This document shows, in pieces, positions 5,494-9,836 of a DNA stretch of 9,836 nucleotides. The first letter of the stretch is position 1. Every line of letters starts with the position of its first letter. Under the pieces are notes generated by a model. It did no database searches. It was not told the DNA's origin and worked only from the letters and a program-made list of their open reading frames with translations. The position numbers and the translations under genes are program-made. Source of the DNA: Planctomycetota bacterium (GTDB lineage Bacteria > Planctomycetota > Phycisphaerae > Sedimentisphaerales > UBA12454); the NCBI GenBank assembly GCA_018828825.1, contig JAHJUV010000006.1, positions 1-9,836 of the forward strand. Reading direction: 5' to 3'.

Positions 5494-7356
5494 TTACCAG
5501 ATTTTACATAAAACAAACAACAACACAAGCAGACCAAGCGTAACCCAGTTCATATACATTGGCAAAATGCCGTTATGCAGCCATTTTAATAGAGCCGTTA
5601 CCGCACCGCCAGTTTTGCCTGCCTGAACGTAAGGATCAAAAACCTCATTTTCCTGCCAGAAATAAAGCTGTTTAAGGCCGGCAAGAGACGAAACGGTTTT
5701 ATAAAAAGCAGTTCCCGGTATAATCATCGAATCGTTCGGCTGGATTTCACCACAGGTCCATGTTGGAACCATCCTTGCCTTTTTGCCGATACTTGCAGCA
5801 GCAACTATAACAAAACCGACAAGCAGACCGGCAATGAGCAGTAAAGTCGCGACAGGAGAGTCCCACCAGCCGATGAGCTGTAAATTATCCTTAAATCCAA
5901 GCGCAGGATAAATGAAAACCTTCAAGGGCAGCATGTAAAATACACCGAAAATTACACATAAAGCGGCAAGAATCAGCATTGGCAAATACTGAAAAGCCGA
6001 TACTTCTTTCGTATCCTTTAATGCATCAGGCAGACGCGAAAGAAAAACCGAATGAAGGATTTTTACAAATGAGGCAAGAGTAAGGGCACTGGCGAACATC
6101 GCGATTACAAGCCATAAAGGCCACAGAGCTGCTGCTGTGCCGGTGCCTGAACGCATCTGTATTATGCCCTGATACACGAGCCATTTTGAGGCGAAGCCGT
6201 TAAATGGCAGAACGCCTGAAATACTTAGTGCCGCTATGAAACAAGCTATAAATGTCAACGGCATTTTTCTGCCCAGCCCGCCGAGTTCTTCAAGTTCAGC
6301 AGTGCCGGTGCTTTTTTCGACAGCGCCGCCGCAAAGAAATAGACAGGATTTATATATCGAATTATTGAGCATATGAAAAAGAGCGCCTGCAAAACCTATC
6401 GGCGTCATCGTTGCAATGCCAAGGAACATATAGCCTACCTGACTGATAGCGTGATATGCAAAGAGCTTCTTAATATTATGCTGAACCATTGCAATCATGA
6501 CAGCAATCAAAACAGTAGCTGCGCCAATAACAGCCAGTATAAGCTTCATATCGGAAGCTATTACAGAAAATATACCCCGCTGCGGCATAACGAGCAAAAC
6601 AAGCAGATAAATCCCAAGAAGTTTATCAATTGAAGCGGGCAGAATTGCCATCACAGAAGCGTCTGAAAATTGACCGCTTGTGGGAAGCCAACTGTGCAAA
6701 GGTAAGGCACCGGCCTTGGCAACAGCCGCAGCCAACATAAGTAAAAATGTGATTATCACAAATGCGGAATTTTCCGTCAGATTAATCTGGGACATTTGGA
6801 ACGTTCCGCAAATTTTGTAAAGGAACAATATTCCCAAAAGCAATGCCCCATCACTTGCTCCGAGCATTGCAAAAGTCTTTGTAGCGGCAAAATTCGAGTT
6901 TTTCCTGCCGGTAGTTATAAAGAGATATAACGCAACAGTAACAATCTCCCAGAAGACCAAAAGTACAAGAAGGTGGTCGGCCAGGAAGATACCAATAGAA
7001 CCGCCGGCCGTCAGCAGTATTGCACCGTAAAAGATGTTCGCAGATTTGTTATCGATAAATGATTTGACCGAGTAAATCGCTACCAGAAAAGTAAATCCCG
7101 CGGCAAAGAGAATCATAAATGCTGATAACGGTGTAGCCCTGAGCAATAAATCAAAGTTTATTTGCTGCAGATTGAAGATAGGGACGCTATAATTGAGCGT
7201 TTTAACCTGGAAAATATTAATTGCTCCAAGAAGAACCAATGCGGTAATCAGCAAAGTTAAAGCTGCTGAAAAACGTCTCAAAGCTCTCGGCAGAAACAAT
7301 AATATAAAGCCCAGAACCAAAGGCACAAAAACAATAATAGGAAGCAACTCATTCAA
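5494..7356 (-). CDS. NuoL/HycC-like proton-pumping subunit (620 aa), TTG start
   Basis: A large antiporter-like membrane subunit with about 14 core helices and a C-terminal extension. Key charged residues are present: E137 in LLVFWEIVTVALYL, K214 and H221 in VAKAGALPLHSWLP, K245, H328, K336, and K391 in GVLPFNGFASK. The extension carries a TCGE motif (in WTCGEIQPNDS) and the YFWQENEVFDPYV segment before a last helix, which recalls the C-terminal tail of hydrogenase-type NuoL homologues. The start codon is TTG at 7354-7356, supported by AAGAAGGA 7 nt upstream and an 8-nt overlap with the large-subunit gene; no in-frame ATG lies nearby upstream. It probably provides an additional ion-translocating channel alongside MnhD, in the position of the MrpA N-terminal domain. 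Confidence 0.93.
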   Translation of the reverse strand: MNELLPIIVFVPLVLGFILLFLPRALRRFSAALTLLITALVLLGAINIFQVKTLNYSVPIFNLQQINFDLLLRATPLSAFMILFAAGFTFLVAIYSVKSFIDNKSANIFYGAILLTAGGSIGIFLADHLLVLLVFWEIVTVALYLFITTGRKNSNFAATKTFAMLGASDGALLLGILFLYKICGTFQMSQINLTENSAFVIITFLLMLAAAVAKAGALPLHSWLPTSGQFSDASVMAILPASIDKLLGIYLLVLLVMPQRGIFSVIASDMKLILAVIGAATVLIAVMIAMVQHNIKKLFAYHAISQVGYMFLGIATMTPIGFAGALFHMLNNSIYKSCLFLCGGAVEKSTGTAELEELGGLGRKMPLTFIACFIAALSISGVLPFNGFASKWLVYQGIIQMRSGTGTAAALWPLWLVIAMFASALTLASFVKILHSVFLSRLPDALKDTKEVSAFQYLPMLILAALCVIFGVFYMLPLKVFIYPALGFKDNLQLIGWWDSPVATLLLIAGLLVGFVIVAAASIGKKARMVPTWTCGEIQPNDSMIIPGTAFYKTVSSLAGLKQLYFWQENEVFDPYVQAGKTGGAVTALLKWLHNGILPMYMNWVTLGLLVLLFVLCKIW

Positions 7357-8560
7357 ATTTAAATCCTTCTTTAAATCCCAACTGTTTTTTCAATTGTTCT
7401 GTTTTGCCGCGGCTCAGTCTCAAAAGCTCCTTTCCATCGTAGGTAACTTTGCTGCCGCCAATTACCGCAAGCCGTTCTGTACAACTGTAACAAGGGTCAA
7501 CAGCAGCAAGGGTAATTGTCACATCGGAAATATTGGTGCCAATACAAGACGCCTTAAATGAAGGCACATTTACATAACTGGGGGCTCTTACCTTGTGCCT
7601 GACAGGTCTGTTTCCGCCGTCGCTTCTTACATAATGAAAAGTCTCGCCTCTGGGCGCCTCGGTATGGCCGGTCGCTTCGCCAGCAGGAATCTGTTTAACT
7701 TCAACGGCAATTGGGCCGCCGGGCAGCTTTTTCAACGCCTGACGGACAATTTTTATCGACTCAAAGAGCTCAAGCAGCCTTACAACCGCCTTTGCAAAGA
7801 CATCTCCTTCGGGCTGTGTGATAACCTTCCAGTCAAGTTCGCCATAAGCGGCATAAGGGTCGTCCCTGCGGACATCAATATCAACGCCACTGCCTCTGGC
7901 AGTCGGACCTGTAACTGCATATCTAATCGCATCCTGTTTTGTAAGGATACCTACGCCTTTGAGCCTTGCCTGCAAAATCGGGTCGTCAAGAACTGCCTTT
8001 GTGAGCATATTCATTTTCTTTTCGATTTTATCGAGTTCCTTGAGCATTTCACCTATTATCGAATCGTCAATATCCTCCCGGCAGCCTCCGACTTTTACAT
8101 TACCGTAGTTGTTCCGGTTGCCGGTGATTTTTTCAAGGATATCGAGAATAGGCTCACGGTATTTCCACGCCCACATAAAGACGGTATCGTACCCAATAAA
8201 GTGTCCTGCCAAACCAACCCAGAGAACATGACTGTGGATACGTTCAAGTTCATTGATAATCGTTCTTACATACCTTGCCCTATCAGGCGGCGTTATGCCT
8301 GCGAGCTCTTCGACAGCCTGGACGAAGGCAAGAGGATGCGAAGCAGAACATATTCCGCATATTCGCGAAATAAGGTAAGGCACCTGGTCGAATTGCAGCG
8401 TTTCACTGATTTTCTCGATGCCTCTGTGATTATAGCCAATGCGAACATCGATATCGGTAACAATTTCGCCGTCAACGGTTAACTGAAAAAACTCCATCTC
8501 TTCCTGTAGAGGATGAAGCGGCCCAATAGCAAGAACAGGTTTTTTTAGTGATATTTTCAT
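7349..8560 (-). CDS. mbhL: Group 4 [NiFe] hydrogenase catalytic large subunit (MbhL/EchE/NuoD family)
   Basis: This 403-residue cytoplasmic subunit holds the NiFe centre. The N-terminal motif is R66-IC68-GIC71-SASH75 and the C-terminal motif is D355-PC357-YSC360-TER363, so all four Ni-ligating cysteines are present. That separates it from complex I NuoD, which lacks them, and from MbxL/MbsL-type relatives with altered motifs. GYNHRGIEK (42-50) is the usual early motif of the family. About 40 residues follow R363, which fits a precursor tail cleaved after DPCxxCxxR by the HycI-type peptidase at the operon end. Unlike HycE it is not fused to the NuoC-like domain. The ATG overlaps the upstream stop (ATGA). 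It probably reduces protons with ferredoxin electrons, but could run as an H2-uptake enzyme. Confidence 0.97.
   Translation of the reverse strand: MKISLKKPVLAIGPLHPLQEEMEFFQLTVDGEIVTDIDVRIGYNHRGIEKISETLQFDQVPYLISRICGICSASHPLAFVQAVEELAGITPPDRARYVRTIINELERIHSHVLWVGLAGHFIGYDTVFMWAWKYREPILDILEKITGNRNNYGNVKVGGCREDIDDSIIGEMLKELDKIEKKMNMLTKAVLDDPILQARLKGVGILTKQDAIRYAVTGPTARGSGVDIDVRRDDPYAAYGELDWKVITQPEGDVFAKAVVRLLELFESIKIVRQALKKLPGGPIAVEVKQIPAGEATGHTEAPRGETFHYVRSDGGNRPVRHKVRAPSYVNVPSFKASCIGTNISDVTITLAAVDPCYSCTERLAVIGGSKVTYDGKELLRLSRGKTEQLKKQLGFKEGFKFE
7364..7371 (-). promoter_or_regulatory. Shine-Dalgarno site deciding the TTG start of the NuoL-like gene
   Basis: AAGAAGGA in mRNA sense, 7 nt from the TTG at 7354-7356, inside the last codons of the large-subunit gene. 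It is a strong match to the anti-Shine-Dalgarno sequence and supports the rare start codon. Confidence 0.75.
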
Positions 8561-9009
8561 CTTAATTTCTTGAATTCATAATCCTTTTTTAAGGGACATT
8601 TGCCGTCCGGCCAATCATCGGCCAGAATAAGCCTTCTCATATTCGGATGATTGTTAAACTCTATTCCGAAGGTGTCGTGGATTTCCCTTTCAATCCATTC
8701 AGCGCCCGGAATAAACGGCGCTATGGATTCTATCTGCGGTTTATTGCGGTCACGGATAAAAGTCTTTATATTTATAAAAGTACTGAGCTGGTCGTATGCA
8801 AAATGGTATATAATTTCATAACAGTCATCTGAATCAATGCCGGTAGTGGTTACAAATCTTGCCTTCAAATCCTCAAAGAGAAATTTGCTAACCTTATAGG
8901 CGTTTTCAGATTCGCACAAAAGATACAAACGCTTGGGCAAAGTCTGCTCGACCTTGATAAGCATGTCGGATATCGTATTAATCTTTTCTTTCAGTTGTTC
9001 ATAATCCAT
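8557..9009 (-). CDS. NuoC-like hydrogenase subunit (MbhK/EchD-like)
   Basis: A 150-residue soluble protein of the complex I 30-kDa family. The signature WIEREIHDTFGIEF (105-118), followed by HPNMRRLILADDWP (121-134), is diagnostic. It carries no cofactor motif and acts as a scaffold between the large and small subunits. Its ATG directly follows the TAA of the small-subunit gene with no intervening base (TAAATG), and AAAGG lies about 8 nt upstream. Its stop overlaps the large-subunit ATG. The N-terminal half is poorly conserved, as usual for the family. Confidence 0.94.
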   Translation of the reverse strand: MDYEQLKEKINTISDMLIKVEQTLPKRLYLLCESENAYKVSKFLFEDLKARFVTTTGIDSDDCYEIIYHFAYDQLSTFINIKTFIRDRNKPQIESIAPFIPGAEWIEREIHDTFGIEFNNHPNMRRLILADDWPDGKCPLKKDYEFKKLR

Positions 9010-9444
9010 TTATAGCGCCTTTAGAGCCGTTACAATTCCTGAAATCATTGCCTCTGGTTTGGGCGGGCAGCCGGGCACATAGGCAATTATCGCATTAGGG
9101 TCGATTTCCTTGATTACTTTATCCACAGGACCTGCCATATGGTAACCCGGCATAAAAATACCGCTATCGCACGCACAGGCGCCAATTGCAAAGACCACAC
9201 AGGGTTTCGCTGCCTGGCGATATACCTCCTGCAATCGCGGCAGAGCCTGCGCTGTTACACCGCCGGTAACAAGCAGGGCATCTGCGTGACGGGGAGAACC
9301 TACAAGCTTTACACCGAAACGTTCCACATCGAATCGCGGCGTCAGACAATCGACAATTTCTATGTCGCAGTTGTTGCATGCACCTGTATTGACGTGGAAA
9401 ACCCACGGCGATTTTTTCAGTCCGAATTTTTTCCAAAAACTCAT
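9010..9444 (-). CDS. mbhJ: [NiFe] hydrogenase small subunit, NuoB-like (MbhJ/EchC-like)
   Basis: A 144-residue subunit binding the single proximal [4Fe-4S] cluster that passes electrons to the NiFe site. The ligands are probably C23 and C26 (GACNNCDIE), C90 (IGACACDSG) and C126 (PGCPPKPE). The CxxC form, rather than the tandem CC of complex I NuoB, indicates a hydrogenase. It is short, with no Tat signal and no distal clusters, as in other group 4 enzymes. It starts 9 nt after the NuoH-like stop, with AGGAA upstream. C33, C82 and C92 are additional cysteines not expected to ligate the cluster. Confidence 0.96.
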   Translation of the reverse strand: MSFWKKFGLKKSPWVFHVNTGACNNCDIEIVDCLTPRFDVERFGVKLVGSPRHADALLVTGGVTAQALPRLQEVYRQAAKPCVVFAIGACACDSGIFMPGYHMAGPVDKVIKEIDPNAIIAYVPGCPPKPEAMISGIVTALKAL

Positions 9445-9453
9445 ATTTTGTTC

Positions 9454-9836
9454 CTATAGCCAGCCGATACCGAGGTAATTGCCTACAAGAGCAAGAAATA
9501 GCGCGATAATCAGAACAGGCGAACAATAATACCAGAAAAACTTCATTGCCTGGTCAATCCTCATACGAGGATTGGTATTCTTTATAAGTATCAGTAAAAC
9601 AAGAACTATTACATATTTTATAATACCGGCATATATCGAGGGGCCGAACCCGCCGACAAACAGTTCAACTACAAACAAAGGCATCGCTATCAGCATCATC
9701 GCATGAGCAAGTTTCCATATCGCAAGAAGCGGTCCCGAATATTCAATAAATACGCCGCCTGCGAGTTCCGTCTCGGCCTCAGCCATATCAAAGGGTGTCA
9801 GCCCCAGCTTTGCCTGGATACACAAAATTGCCGCAA
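9454..9836 (-). CDS. NuoH/HycD-like membrane anchor (MbhM-like), 5' end beyond window
   Basis: The last 126 codons of the subunit that joins the hydrogenase head to the membrane pump. The diagnostic loop GLTPFDMAEAETELAGG, followed by EYSG, is present, as is NPRMRIDQAMKFFW near the C-terminus. Three or four transmembrane helices are visible, ending GWL. The frame is open to the window edge, so the TTG at 9823-9825 is an internal codon and not a start. Family length (about 300 residues or more) implies that more than half the gene lies to the right. The acidic loop residues are those proposed to couple electron transfer to ion movement in complex I relatives. Confidence 0.93.
   Translation of the reverse strand, partial: AAILCIQAKLGLTPFDMAEAETELAGGVFIEYSGPLLAIWKLAHAMMLIAMPLFVVELFVGGFGPSIYAGIIKYVIVLVLLILIKNTNPRMRIDQAMKFFWYYCSPVLIIALFLALVGNYLGIGWL

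Noticed and set aside
7595..8482. Long plus-strand open frame (295 codons) opposite the large-subunit gene
   Set aside because: It is antisense to a strongly conserved hydrogenase gene with diagnostic motifs; its translation resembles no family I know. It is a by-product of codon use.
4465..9836. Respiratory complex I or a stand-alone Mrp antiporter
   Set aside because: The large subunit has all NiFe cysteines, the small subunit has CxxC and not the complex I CC motif, no NADH-module genes are present, and a hydrogenase peptidase shares the operon.

Overview
The window is almost entirely one leftward (minus-strand) operon for a membrane-bound, energy-converting group 4 [NiFe] hydrogenase fused genetically to a Mrp-type cation/proton antiporter module. 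A partial tRNA-Asp on the plus strand faces the end of the operon. The gene content points to an anaerobic, probably fermentative, ferredoxin-using bacterium. Clear Shine-Dalgarno sites, a tRNA without encoded CCA and a moderately AT-leaning composition fit a bacterium, but I cannot name the lineage from the sequence alone.

Layout in the direction of transcription (right to left): a NuoH/HycD-like membrane anchor whose 5' end lies beyond the right edge (9836-9454); the small subunit (9444-9010); a NuoC-like subunit (9009-8557); the catalytic large subunit (8560-7349); a 620-residue NuoL-like proton-pumping subunit (7356-5494); then a Mrp set in canonical order: MnhA C-terminal/MbhD-E-like, MnhB, MnhC, MnhD, MnhE, MnhF, MnhG (5486-1428). 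Last come a HycF-like ferredoxin subunit (1416-790) and a HycI-type hydrogenase maturation protease (681-208). Neighbouring genes overlap by 3-8 nt or are separated by 0-15 nt, so the set is very probably co-transcribed and translationally coupled. The one exception is a 108-nt gap before the protease gene.

Expected joint function: reduced ferredoxin is oxidised through the HycF-like and NuoB-like iron-sulfur clusters, protons are reduced to H2 at the NiFe site (all four metal-binding cysteines are present), and the free energy drives ion movement through the NuoH, NuoL-like and Mrp subunits. The direction could be reversed. The protease would trim about 40 C-terminal residues from the large-subunit precursor after Ni insertion.

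The most interesting non-coding feature fills the 108-nt gap. It is a 104-bp block with 17-bp terminal inverted repeats (16/17 matching), bounded by a TTTA direct repeat. Removing the block and one TTTA copy gives a stop codon directly abutting the protease start codon (TAAATG), the same junction seen between the small-subunit and NuoC-like genes. This looks like a MITE-like insertion that kept both reading frames and now supplies the protease's leader.
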